A DNA stretch of 64,000 bases from Paenibacillus_AR sp051594765 (GTDB lineage: Bacteria > Bacillota > Bacilli > Paenibacillales > NBRC-103111): assembly GCF_051594765.1 (NCBI RefSeq), contig NZ_JBPPGJ010000023.1, positions 17,403 to 81,402 on the forward strand. Direction: 5' to 3'. The notes under the pieces were generated by a model. The model saw nothing but the letters and a program-made list of their open reading frames with translations, had not been told where the DNA came from and ran no database searches. Numbering within the stretch: position 1 is the stretch's first letter; the number at the start of each line of letters is the position of its first letter. The position numbers were made by a program, and so were the translations under genes. Of the stretch, positions 57,165 through 64,000 are shown one piece after another.

Positions 57165-57986
57165 ATGTCTCTTATGACACAAGCTTGGCCCCAAGGAATG
57201 CGTATCCTGGAGGTTCCGCCTAAGCGGCAGCCGGAGGATGTGCTTCACCCCTTCGCTTGGGATGAAGCCGTATGCCGGCATATCGGCAGCGGCCGACTGC
57301 CCCCTGCGGCCCATATCTGGCGTCATCCCGGTGCCATGGTGCTGGGGCTTCGGGACCGGAGGCTTCCGCATGCGGAGCAGGCGATGAGGTCGCTGCGCGA
57401 ACAAGGCCTATCCGTGGCCGTCCGGAATTCCGGCGGCGCCGCCGTACCGCTTGATGCAGGGGTGGTCAACCTCTCGCTGCTCTATCCGATCGAGCCGTCG
57501 GGGAGGCCGGATTTCCGCGCGGACTTCAGCCGGATGGCTTCCTTGATCGCAGCAGCCGTCGGCCGGTGGTCGGAGGGCACGGTGCCGGGCGAGATCCGGG
57601 GGGCTTATTGCCCCGGAGAATTCGACTTGAGCATCGGCGGCCGCAAGTTCTGCGGCATCGCCCAGCGCCGTCAGCTGAAGGGCGTGGTGGTCTCCGCCTT
57701 CATCGTCGTAGAGGGCAAGGGCTCCGATCGGGGAGTACGGGCGCAGTCGTTCTACAAGGAAGCGACCGGCGGAGAGCCTCATCCGGACGATCCGGGCGTA
57801 TGCCCCGAAACCATGGGCAGTCTGGAGGAGCTGGCGGGTATCCGTTCGGCTGCCGGCTTCGCGGAGTGCCTGACGGAACAGCTGCTGGCGCTCGGCGGTC
57901 TCCGGGCAGGCCCGGATGACTTTCGGACTGTCGAGGAGGAGCTTCCCGTCGTCATGGCGGAGCTTCGAAGAAGATACAATGGGTAA
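57165..57986 (+). CDS. lipL: Octanoyl-[GcvH]:protein N-octanoyltransferase LipL
   Basis: Transfers octanoyl from GcvH to E2 subunits, the amidotransfer step of Gram-positive lipoate assembly. The 273-residue protein belongs to the BPL/LplA fold: RNSGGAAVPLDAGVVNLSL, Cys149 in GAYCPGEFDLS (expected acyl-thioester Cys of LipL/LipM) and Lys161 in GGRKFCGIAQRR. The GAYCPGEFDLSI segment agrees with LipL better than LplA. It lies directly upstream of the PDH genes whose E2 needs lipoylation. ATG 57165 follows AAAGGAAG. Confidence 0.85.
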   Translation: MSLMTQAWPQGMRILEVPPKRQPEDVLHPFAWDEAVCRHIGSGRLPPAAHIWRHPGAMVLGLRDRRLPHAEQAMRSLREQGLSVAVRNSGGAAVPLDAGVVNLSLLYPIEPSGRPDFRADFSRMASLIAAAVGRWSEGTVPGEIRGAYCPGEFDLSIGGRKFCGIAQRRQLKGVVVSAFIVVEGKGSDRGVRAQSFYKEATGGEPHPDDPGVCPETMGSLEELAGIRSAAGFAECLTEQLLALGGLRAGPDDFRTVEEELPVVMAELRRRYNG

Positions 57987-58015
57987 GCCGGGCCGCCGGA
58001 ATGGCCGGACCGGAC

Positions 58016-58051
58016 AAGCTGCTTTCGCACCAGGTGCGGGAGCGGCTTTTT
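58016..58051 (+). terminator. Terminator between lipL and pdhA
   Basis: AAGCTGCTTTCGC (58016-58028) pairs imperfectly with GCGGGAGCGGCTT (58035-58047), followed by T residues. Confidence 0.65.
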
Positions 58052-58154
58052 GGCGTACACCGGGTATGAATCGGGGGCTGATGGTAAAACTAGCATCATG
58101 TTTTATGGTTGTGCGTATGGCCATTCCGCAAGATGGACGAGGAGCAGGTGAATC

Positions 58155-59225
58155 ATGGAAAAGTACTACGAGGTCCGGATACAGGCGCCGCAGCCCCTCT
58201 CGGTATTGTCACCGGAAGGGGAGCTTCTGCCTGAGCAGGAAATCCCGGAGATGTCCGGGGAAACGCTTCAAGAGCTGATGCGCCGGATGGTGTTTACCCG
58301 GGTGTGGGATCAGCGGGCCATCAGTCTGAACCGTCAGGGCAGGCTGGGCTTCTATGCGCCGGTATCCGGCCAGGAGGCCAGCATGGTCGGGACAACTATG
58401 CCGCTGGAGAAGGAGGACTTCGTCTGTCCCGGCTACCGGGACATGCCACAGCTGTATTGGCATGGGTTGCCCATCGCGAATGCCTTCCTATATTCGAGAG
58501 GCCATCAAGAGGGCGGCCGCATTCCCGAAGGCGTAAATGTGCTGATGCCGCAGATCATCATCGGAGCTCAGATCGTCCAGGCGGCCGGAGTCGCGATGGG
58601 ATTCAAGAAGCGCGGCAAACGCAACGTCGTCGTAGCCTATACGGGAGACGGCGGGTCCTCGCAAGGGGATTTCTACGAGGGGTTGAACACGGCGGGGGCC
58701 TTCCAGCTTCCCGTGGTATTCGTGGTGCAGAACAACCACTTCGCCATCTCGACCCCGCGCTCCCTTCAGACGGCGGCGGAGACCATCGCCCAGAAGGCGG
58801 TGGCGGCAGGAATCCCCGGCGTGCTGGTGGACGGAATGGATGTGATGGCCGTGTACAAGGCCGCGACGGAGGCGGTGGATCGGGCCCGGAACGGCCAAGG
58901 TCCGACGCTGATCGAAACCGTCACTTACCGGTTCGGCCCCCATTCCATGTCCGGCGACGATCCGACCAAGTACCGGACCAAGGAAGAGCAGGGGGAGTGG
59001 GAGGAGAAGGACCCGCTGGTGCGGTTCCGCCGTTTCCTCGGGAAGAAGGGACTGTGGAACGAGGAGATGGAGAATCAGGTGACGGAGGCGGCCAAATCCG
59101 AGGTGGCCGAGGCCATCCAGAAGGCGGAGTCCGCCGGGAAGATGACGGTGGCGGGGCTGATCGACAGCATGTTCGAGAAGCTGACCCCCGAGCTGGAGGA
59201 GCAGAAGGCGATGTACTCCCGATAA
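58155..59225 (+). CDS. pdhA: Pyruvate dehydrogenase E1 alpha
   Basis: Decarboxylates pyruvate with thiamine diphosphate. The 356-residue protein has the ThDP motif GDGGSSQGDFYEGLNTAG, FVVQNNHFAISTPR and TYRFGPHSMSGDDP (phosphorylation-loop region). The FYEGLN and NNHFAIS wording is Firmicute PDH-like rather than branched-chain. Followed by pdhB, C, D. The ribosome binding region is GGAGCAGGTGAATC. Confidence 0.95.
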   Translation: MEKYYEVRIQAPQPLSVLSPEGELLPEQEIPEMSGETLQELMRRMVFTRVWDQRAISLNRQGRLGFYAPVSGQEASMVGTTMPLEKEDFVCPGYRDMPQLYWHGLPIANAFLYSRGHQEGGRIPEGVNVLMPQIIIGAQIVQAAGVAMGFKKRGKRNVVVAYTGDGGSSQGDFYEGLNTAGAFQLPVVFVVQNNHFAISTPRSLQTAAETIAQKAVAAGIPGVLVDGMDVMAVYKAATEAVDRARNGQGPTLIETVTYRFGPHSMSGDDPTKYRTKEEQGEWEEKDPLVRFRRFLGKKGLWNEEMENQVTEAAKSEVAEAIQKAESAGKMTVAGLIDSMFEKLTPELEEQKAMYSR

Positions 59226-59285
59226 GTAGGGCGCAGGGGGGTAGGCCCTGCGGATTTTTGTGAGTATGCGAAAGGACGTGAAAGC

Positions 59286-60266
59286 ATGGCCCAATGGACT
59301 ATGATACAAGCGATCACCGATGCGATGCGGGTGGAGCTGGCCCGTGACGAGAACGTGCTCGTCTTCGGCGAGGACGTCGGGCGTGTCGGCGGCGTGTTCC
59401 GGGCCACGGAAGGCCTGCAGAAGGAATTCGGGGAAGAGCGGGTGTTCGATACCCCCTTGGCGGAATCGGCTATCGGGGGATTGGCGGTGGGCTTGTGCAC
59501 CCAAGGCTTCCGCCCCGTCGCCGAAATCCAGTTCATCGGCTTCGTGTTCGAGACGATGGACTCGATCTGTGCCCAAGCGGCACGTCTGCGGTATCGCTCC
59601 GGCGGCCGCTACCAGGCACCCATCGTATTCCGGAGCCCCTTCGGCGGGGGCGTGAAGGCACCGGAGCTGCATACGGACAGCCTGGAGGGGCTGTTCATGC
59701 AGACTCCCGGCTTGAAGGTGGTCATCCCCTCTAACCCCTACGATGCCAAGGGGCTGCTCATCAGCGCGATCCGGGACAATGACCCGGTCTTTTTTATGGA
59801 GCATCTGAAGCTGTACCGTTCCTTCCGGGCCGAGGTGCCAGAGGGGGAATATACGGTTCCCATCGGCGTAGCCAATGTGGTCCGCGAGGGGACGGACGTG
59901 ACGGTGCTGACCTACGGGGCCATGGTTCATACGTCCTTGAAGGCGGCGGAGGAGCTGGAGAAGTCCCGGGGAGCCAAGGCGGAGGTCATCGATCTTCGCA
60001 GTCTGGTGCCGCTGGATACCGATACCATCCTCCGTTCCGTTCAAAAAACCGGGCGGGCCATCGTGGTCCAAGAGGCCCAGCGCTCCGCCGGCGCTGCAGC
60101 CGAAATTATCGCGCGCATCAACGAGAAGGCCATTCTGCACCTGGACGCTCCCGTGCTTCGGGTCACCTCGCCGGATACGGTCTTCGCCTTCGGCCAGCTG
60201 GAGGACCAATGGCTGCCGGATTCGCGGCGGGTGCTGGCTGCGATGAACGAGGTGCTGGATTTCTAA
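59286..60266 (+). CDS. pdhB: Pyruvate dehydrogenase E1 beta
   Basis: Partner of E1 alpha. The 326-residue protein has GEDVGRVGGVFRATEGL, FDTPLAESAIGGLAVG, PVAEIQFIGF and the C-terminal VVQEAQRSAGAAAEI. The PFGGGVKAPELHTDSLEG segment is typical of Gram-positive PDH beta. ATG 59286 preceded by AAAGGACGTGAAAGC. Confidence 0.95.
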   Translation: MAQWTMIQAITDAMRVELARDENVLVFGEDVGRVGGVFRATEGLQKEFGEERVFDTPLAESAIGGLAVGLCTQGFRPVAEIQFIGFVFETMDSICAQAARLRYRSGGRYQAPIVFRSPFGGGVKAPELHTDSLEGLFMQTPGLKVVIPSNPYDAKGLLISAIRDNDPVFFMEHLKLYRSFRAEVPEGEYTVPIGVANVVREGTDVTVLTYGAMVHTSLKAAEELEKSRGAKAEVIDLRSLVPLDTDTILRSVQKTGRAIVVQEAQRSAGAAAEIIARINEKAILHLDAPVLRVTSPDTVFAFGQLEDQWLPDSRRVLAAMNEVLDF

Positions 60267-60319
60267 GTGGTGCAGGGTAACCGCAGAGTGCTGGAGCGAT
60301 AAAAAAGGAGGCGTTGCCG

Positions 60320-61648
60320 GTGGGCAGGTATGAATACCGGTTCCCCGAGTTGGGTGAAGGCCTGCATGAAGGGGAAATCGTCAAGTGGCACATTAAGACG
60401 GGGGATACGGTTCAGGAGGACCAGACCATTATGGAGGTCCAGAATGACAAAGCCGTGGTGGAGGTTCCCTCCCCCGTTACAGGCAAGGTGACGGAGGTCA
60501 AGGTGCCGGAGGGCACGGTGGCCCACGTCGGGAATGTGGTGGCCGTCTTCGAGGTGGCGGGGGAAGTGCCGGCACAGGGCGCCGCTCACGGAGCGGATTC
60601 AGCGGAGAGCCTTGAAGGCGGAGGAGCGGCTGAAGGCGGTCCTGCGGCTCCGGCCCCTGGCGGCGGTGGAGAACAGGCGGTTGGAGCCCCGGCGGCCGGC
60701 GGGGACGGAAGGGAACGCCGCGATATTTTGGCTACACCGGCGGTTCGAAAGCTGGCGCGGGAACGGGGCATCAACCTGCTGCGCGTCACCGGTTCCGGCA
60801 GGGCCGGGCGGATTACGCGGGAGGATGTGGAGGGCTACGCGCCGGGAACGGCACCTGCAGCCGAAGCTCCTGCGGCTTCTGCGCCGGCAGAGGCTCCAGC
60901 ACCTGCAGCAGTAGGGGGGGCGCCCAAGCCTGCTGCGGCTGGTGAATCAGCAGAGGAACGTGTCCCGCTCAAGGGCGTGCGCAAGCTGATCGCACAGGCG
61001 ATGTCGAAGTCGGTATACACCGCGCCGCACGTCACGGTCATGGATGAAGCGGATGTCAGCGGCTTGGTGGCCTTCCGTGAGAAGATAAAGCCTCTGGCCG
61101 AGAAGCGCGGCGTAAAGCTGACGTATCTGCCTTTTGTCATTAAAGCGGTCGTCGCCGCTCTGAAGATGTATCCGGAGCTGAACGCCTCCATCGATGATGA
61201 GCGGGGCGAGATCGTATACAAGAAGGATTATCATGTCGGCATCGCCACGGACACGGATAACGGCTTGCTGGTTCCGGTGATCTTCCAGGCGGACCGGAAG
61301 AGCATGTGGACCATCGCGGCGGAGATCAAGGATCTGGCCGTCCGTGCCAGGGAAGGCAAGCTGGCTGCTCATGAGCTGAAGGGCAGTACGTTTACCATTA
61401 CGAACATCGGGTCGGCGGGCGGCATGTTTTTTACCCCTGTGATCAATTGGCCGGAGGTGGCCATTCTCGGAACGGGGCGGATCTCGGAGAAGCCGGTGGT
61501 GAAGAACGGCGAGGTGACCGTGGGCAGTCTGATGGCCTTGTCCTTAAGCTTTGACCATCGGCTGATCGACGGAGCGACGGCGCAGATGGCCGTCAATACG
61601 ATCAAGCAGCTGTTGGCGGATCCCGAGCTGCTCGTTATGGAGGTGTAA
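60320..61648 (+). CDS. pdhC: Pyruvate dehydrogenase E2, dihydrolipoyl acetyltransferase
   Basis: A 442-residue acetyltransferase with one lipoyl domain (Lys44 in EVQNDKAVVEVPSP), a very Ala/Glu/Gly/Pro-rich linker, the E1/E3-binding domain (ILATPAVRKLARERGINLLRVTGSGRAGRITREDV), a second Ala/Pro linker and the catalytic domain with SFDHRLIDG (HxxxDG). GTG 60320 is chosen because AAAGGAGG is 8 nt before it; TTG 60314 is only 2 nt from it. pdhD follows with 3 nt between. Confidence 0.93.
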   Translation: MGRYEYRFPELGEGLHEGEIVKWHIKTGDTVQEDQTIMEVQNDKAVVEVPSPVTGKVTEVKVPEGTVAHVGNVVAVFEVAGEVPAQGAAHGADSAESLEGGGAAEGGPAAPAPGGGGEQAVGAPAAGGDGRERRDILATPAVRKLARERGINLLRVTGSGRAGRITREDVEGYAPGTAPAAEAPAASAPAEAPAPAAVGGAPKPAAAGESAEERVPLKGVRKLIAQAMSKSVYTAPHVTVMDEADVSGLVAFREKIKPLAEKRGVKLTYLPFVIKAVVAALKMYPELNASIDDERGEIVYKKDYHVGIATDTDNGLLVPVIFQADRKSMWTIAAEIKDLAVRAREGKLAAHELKGSTFTITNIGSAGGMFFTPVINWPEVAILGTGRISEKPVVKNGEVTVGSLMALSLSFDHRLIDGATAQMAVNTIKQLLADPELLVMEV

Positions 61649-61651
61649 CGG

Positions 61652-63064
61652 ATGGTAGTCGGTGAATTTTCCACAGAAATCGATGTACTCGTGATCGGGG
61701 CGGGTCCCGGCGGCTACGTGGCGGCTATCCGCGCGGCGCAGCTGGGCAAAAGCGTGACCGTGGTGGACCGGACGGAGGTAGGCGGGGTCTGCCTAAACCG
61801 GGGCTGTATTCCGTCCAAGGCTCTGATCTCGGCGGCCCACCATCTGGAGGCGATGCAGCATGGAGGCGGCATGGGGATTACCGCGCAGGGGGTCCAGGTG
61901 GACTTCGGCAAGGTTCAGGAGTGGAAGACTAGTGTCGTCAAAAAACTGACCGGAGGCGTTGCTTCCCTCCTGAAGGGGAACAAAATCACGCTGATTAGCG
62001 GTGAGGCCTTGTTCACCGGTGAGAATGAGGTGCGGGTCGTCACAGGTTATGAAGGCAGCCGGTACAAATTCAATCATTGCATCATCGCCACTGGCTCTAG
62101 GCCCATTGAGCTGAAGCCTTTCCCGTACGGCGGGAGGATCATCTCGTCTACTGAGGCGCTGAATCTGCAGGAGGTTCCAAAGAGCATGATCGTGATCGGG
62201 GGCGGCTACATCGGGATCGAGCTGGGGCAGACCTATGCCAAGTTCGGCACTCAGGTGACGGTCTTGGAGGGCTCGGATCATATTCTCCCGGGCTTCGAGA
62301 AGGAGTTGACGGGCCTGGTGGCCAAGCGGCTGGAGAAGCAGGGGGTCACGGTCTTCACGGGGGCCATGGCCAAGTCCTCCAGCGCCACGGATCAGAATGT
62401 CACGGTTACGTTCATTGTCAACGGAGAGGATAAGCAGGTGACGGCGGACTATCTCCTGGTCACGGTCGGCCGCAAGCCGAATACGGATGAGATGGGCTTC
62501 GAACAGATCGGATTGAAGCTGACGGACCGGGGCTACATCGAGGTGGATCGCCAGTGCAAGACGAATCTGCCCAATGTCTACGCCATCGGAGATATTGTGC
62601 CCGGTCCTGCGCTGGCGCACAAAGCTTCATACGAGGGCAAAGTTGCAGCGGAGGTTATTGCGGGGCATCCTGCCGAGGTGGACTATAAAGCGATTCCGGC
62701 CGTTGTGTTCTCCGATCCGGAGATTGCGGGCGTCGGCATCAGCGAAACGGAAGCCAAGTCGGAGGGGCTGGATGTGGTTACCGGCCGGTTCCCGTATTCG
62801 GCTAATGGCCGGGCTCTGTCACTAGGCAATCCGGAGGGCTTCGTGAAGCTGGTGGCGAGGAAGGCGGACGGTGTTCTTCTGGGCGCCCACATCGTGGGAC
62901 CGGAGGCATCGAACCTCATCGCCGAGATGGGCCTTGCCATCGAGATGGGGGCCACGCTCGAAGATATAGCCCTTACCATCCATGCCCACCCGACGCTGGG
63001 CGAAATGGTCATGGAGGCGGCGGAGGGTGCCTTAGGCCAAAGCGTGCATGTGATGAGCAAATAA
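61652..63064 (+). CDS. pdhD: Dihydrolipoyl dehydrogenase (E3), PDH-associated
   Basis: Second E3 in the window, 470 residues: FAD motif GAGPGGYVAAIRAAQ, disulfide GGVCLNRGCIPSKALI, NAD site VIGGGYIGIELGQTYA, and HAHPTLGEMVMEA at the end. The differing disulfide surroundings (GGVC..NRGC here, GGTC..HRGC in lpdV) separate the two E3 groups. It completes pdhABCD. Confidence 0.95.
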   Translation: MVVGEFSTEIDVLVIGAGPGGYVAAIRAAQLGKSVTVVDRTEVGGVCLNRGCIPSKALISAAHHLEAMQHGGGMGITAQGVQVDFGKVQEWKTSVVKKLTGGVASLLKGNKITLISGEALFTGENEVRVVTGYEGSRYKFNHCIIATGSRPIELKPFPYGGRIISSTEALNLQEVPKSMIVIGGGYIGIELGQTYAKFGTQVTVLEGSDHILPGFEKELTGLVAKRLEKQGVTVFTGAMAKSSSATDQNVTVTFIVNGEDKQVTADYLLVTVGRKPNTDEMGFEQIGLKLTDRGYIEVDRQCKTNLPNVYAIGDIVPGPALAHKASYEGKVAAEVIAGHPAEVDYKAIPAVVFSDPEIAGVGISETEAKSEGLDVVTGRFPYSANGRALSLGNPEGFVKLVARKADGVLLGAHIVGPEASNLIAEMGLAIEMGATLEDIALTIHAHPTLGEMVMEAAEGALGQSVHVMSK

Positions 63065-63067
63065 AAG

Positions 63068-63153
63068 AAGACCGCCCCTAAGCGGTGAACTGCGCCTCGA
63101 TTTTTAGACATTGTCTAACCATCGGAGGTGCAGTTCGCAGTTGGGGAGGTCTT
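63068..63153. repeat. 86-nt nested palindrome, possible terminator or MITE-like element
   Basis: Outer arms AAGACC (63068-63073) and GGTCTT (63148-63153), then CCCC/GGGG, then GAACTGC (63087-63093) paired with GCAGTTC (about 63130-63136), then CCTC/GAGG, and a perfect core TTAGACA-T-TGTCTAA (63104-63118). The whole is centred at about 63111. A smaller ACCGC/GCGGT hairpin sits in the left arm. It begins immediately after the pdhD stop and ends ~50 nt before the convergent SASP gene. Confidence 0.8.
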
Positions 63154-63201
63154 GTTGGGTTGCGAAGCATTAGCAGGTGCGGATGGCATCAAGGTATCTT
63201 G

Positions 63202-63537
63202 CTAGCGGCGGTTGGGACCTGGCGGCTGGGGCTGGGATGCGCCTGGGGAGGATGGATTCCGCTGTTCAACAAGCTTTTGCTGAGCCAGCCGGATCATTTC
63301 CTTGACCATGGCACCGCCGATTTGACCGCCGATCCGGCCGGCTTCCTCGGTGCGCAGATGACCGTTGTCCCCCTGGCGGAGCGGGACGCCTAAGGTTCGC
63401 GCCACCTCATATTTTACATTCTCCGGCTGATTGGGATCCACGGCGTACCCTTCGTTGCGCATCACCTGGGCTTTGAAGCTCTCTATGCTGGATGGGGGCA
63501 CAGGGTAAGCGTACTGCCGGCTTCTGCGTCTGGGCAT
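63202..63537 (-). CDS. Alpha/beta-type small acid-soluble spore protein, extended
   Basis: A 111-residue SASP. The central ~65 residues carry the family motifs: VKYEVARTLGVPL (with a YE-VA region related to the GPR cleavage site TEIA) and GRIGGQIGGAMVKEMIRLAQQKL. Flanking tails are basic/Pro-rich (MPRRRSRQYAYPVPPS at the start, PSSPGASQPQPPGPNRR at the end) and longer than in standard ~70-residue SASPs. Binds and protects spore DNA. It is convergent with pdhD. GAGGTGAAGAAC precedes the ATG. Confidence 0.85.
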   Translation of the reverse strand: MPRRRSRQYAYPVPPSSIESFKAQVMRNEGYAVDPNQPENVKYEVARTLGVPLRQGDNGHLRTEEAGRIGGQIGGAMVKEMIRLAQQKLVEQRNPSSPGASQPQPPGPNRR

Positions 63538-63574
63538 ATGTTCTTCACCTCGCTTTGAGACGGGATAGTACCCT

Positions 63575-63604
63575 TAGTTTTTTAACTTCTCGCATGGGCT
63601 ATAC
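63575..63604 (-). promoter_or_regulatory. Sigma-G-like promoter for the SASP gene
   Basis: On the minus strand: GTATA (63604-63600), 18-nt spacer, AAAACTA (63581-63575). The -35 and spacing fit the sigma-G pattern (GHATR, 18, CATAMTA); the -10 matches 5 of 7. Confidence 0.4.
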
Positions 63605-63782
63605 GGTTAGGCGGATCTATTCAGATTCGGACGGACTGTCCTCTGGGCGAACTTTCCATTTGCTTTTTGGTGGAGAAGCTGATAAAGTATCTTCTTGTCG
63701 CCTCTCATATGAATGGCGGCACGGCAACTGAGAGGCATCTCGGGTCGATCCACGGATCGAAACGGAATGAAAAAACTGGCAG

Positions 63783-63882
63783 TTGACGAAAGAAGTCGAA
63801 GCGTGCTATATTAGTCTTCCGGCCGCGAGAGCGACGGTGAGAATAAGCAAGTAACTTTAACTTAGCTCCTTGAAAACTGAAC
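63783..63882 (+). promoter_or_regulatory. rRNA operon promoter and boxA-containing leader
   Basis: TTGACG at 63783-63788, 18-nt spacer, TATATT at 63807-63812 with a TG before it. In the leader, GCTCCTTGAAAACTGAAC at about 63865-63882 resembles the Bacillus rRNA boxA region (..CTTTGAAAACTGAAC), the NusB target. The stretch 63540-63780 between the SASP gene and this promoter has no gene that I can recognise. Confidence 0.75.
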
Positions 63883-63938
63883 AACGAGTAGTAACAAAAC
63901 ACAGCCAAGTGTAATGAATGAGCTATATCGAACGAACC

Positions 63939-64000
63939 TTTTTGGAGAGTTTGATCCTGGCTCAGGACGAACGCTGGCGGCGTGCCTAATACATGCAAGT
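63939..64000 (+). rRNA. 16S ribosomal RNA, 5' end (partial)
   Basis: The standard 5' sequence: GGAGAGTTTGATCCTGGCTC, followed by the universally conserved GACGAACGCTGGCGGCGTGC and an ATACATGCAAGT segment, then the window ends. The mature 5' end is placed at about 63939 by analogy with Bacillus; processing was not verified. Confidence 0.95.

Noticed and set aside
63085..63393. A 102-codon plus-strand open frame after pdhD
   Set aside because: It begins in the palindrome and lies antisense to the SASP gene; no recognisable product.
63540..63780. Possible tRNA or small RNA gene before the rRNA promoter
   Set aside because: No cloverleaf or T-loop sequence was found; only AT-rich spacer and promoter elements are visible.

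Overview
The window (about 58% GC by eye) is a chromosomal segment of an endospore-forming Firmicute, most likely a high-GC member of the Paenibacillaceae. The grounds are the complete spoIIIAA-AH operon, spoIVB, spo0A, spoIIM, a SASP gene, an MciZ-like gene, Firmicute-type AccB/AccC, and a backbone whose gene order follows the Bacillus subtilis yqhR-aroQ-papA-efp ... punA stretch. The assignment comes from protein features and synteny only. Only the first ~62 bases of a 16S gene are visible, too few to name a species.

Layout. 1-2.9 kb: yqhR, aroQ, papA, efp. 3-7.8 kb: a block not expected in the B. subtilis order: lysC (with an internal translation start), a DUF559-like nuclease/winged-helix protein, an array of 111-nt tandem repeats, ytwI, and the sulfolactate genes comA-comB. 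7.9-13.8 kb: yqhV and the spoIIIA operon. 14-25.6 kb: accB-accC, yqhY-amaP-DUF2273, nusB, folD, xseA-xseB, ispA, dxs, tlyA, a membrane-anchored orphan, argR. 25.9-30.1 kb: recN, spoIVB, spo0A. 30.3-37 kb: accessory block: PAP2 phosphatase, Rrf2 regulator, thioredoxin, small coiled-coil proteins, aspA-hydF, small hypotheticals, CBO0543 membrane protein. 37-43.9 kb: yqzF-like gene, a branched-chain 2-oxoacid dehydrogenase cluster (lpdV, bkdAA, bkdAB, bkdB), a tiny Prli42-like gene, a YqjE peptidase. 43.9-51.1 kb: AlkC-like protein, MciZ-like gene, nudF, endonuclease Q, spoIIM, fur, subtilisin-like protease, SDR, yqzK. 51.2-57.1 kb: xerD and nucleoside salvage (deoB, two purine nucleoside phosphorylases, pdp) with an embedded CuA-type cupredoxin. 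57.2-63.1 kb: lipL and the pyruvate dehydrogenase operon. 63.1-64 kb: a long palindrome, a SASP gene on the minus strand, and an rRNA operon promoter, leader and 16S start.

How it fits together. Sporulation control (Spo0A with a sigma-H promoter and three Spo0A boxes), engulfment and channel functions (SpoIIM, SpoIIIA, SpoIVB), division inhibition (MciZ-like) and spore solutes or DNA protection (sulfolactate, SASP) sit among fatty-acid and isoprenoid supply genes. Branched-chain primers come from BKD and malonyl-CoA from AccBC. LipL lies next to PDH and would supply lipoyl groups. A good palindromic FapR-like site upstream of bkdAA suggests that primer supply may be tied to malonyl-CoA sensing.

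No large unknown defence or mobile system was found. The most unusual items are the 111-nt hairpin repeat array whose first unit overlaps the stop codon of a nuclease-like gene, the second purine nucleoside phosphorylase with changed base-recognition residues, the HydF-AspA pair without HydE or HydG nearby, the free-standing CuA-type cupredoxin, and the long MciZ-like protein.
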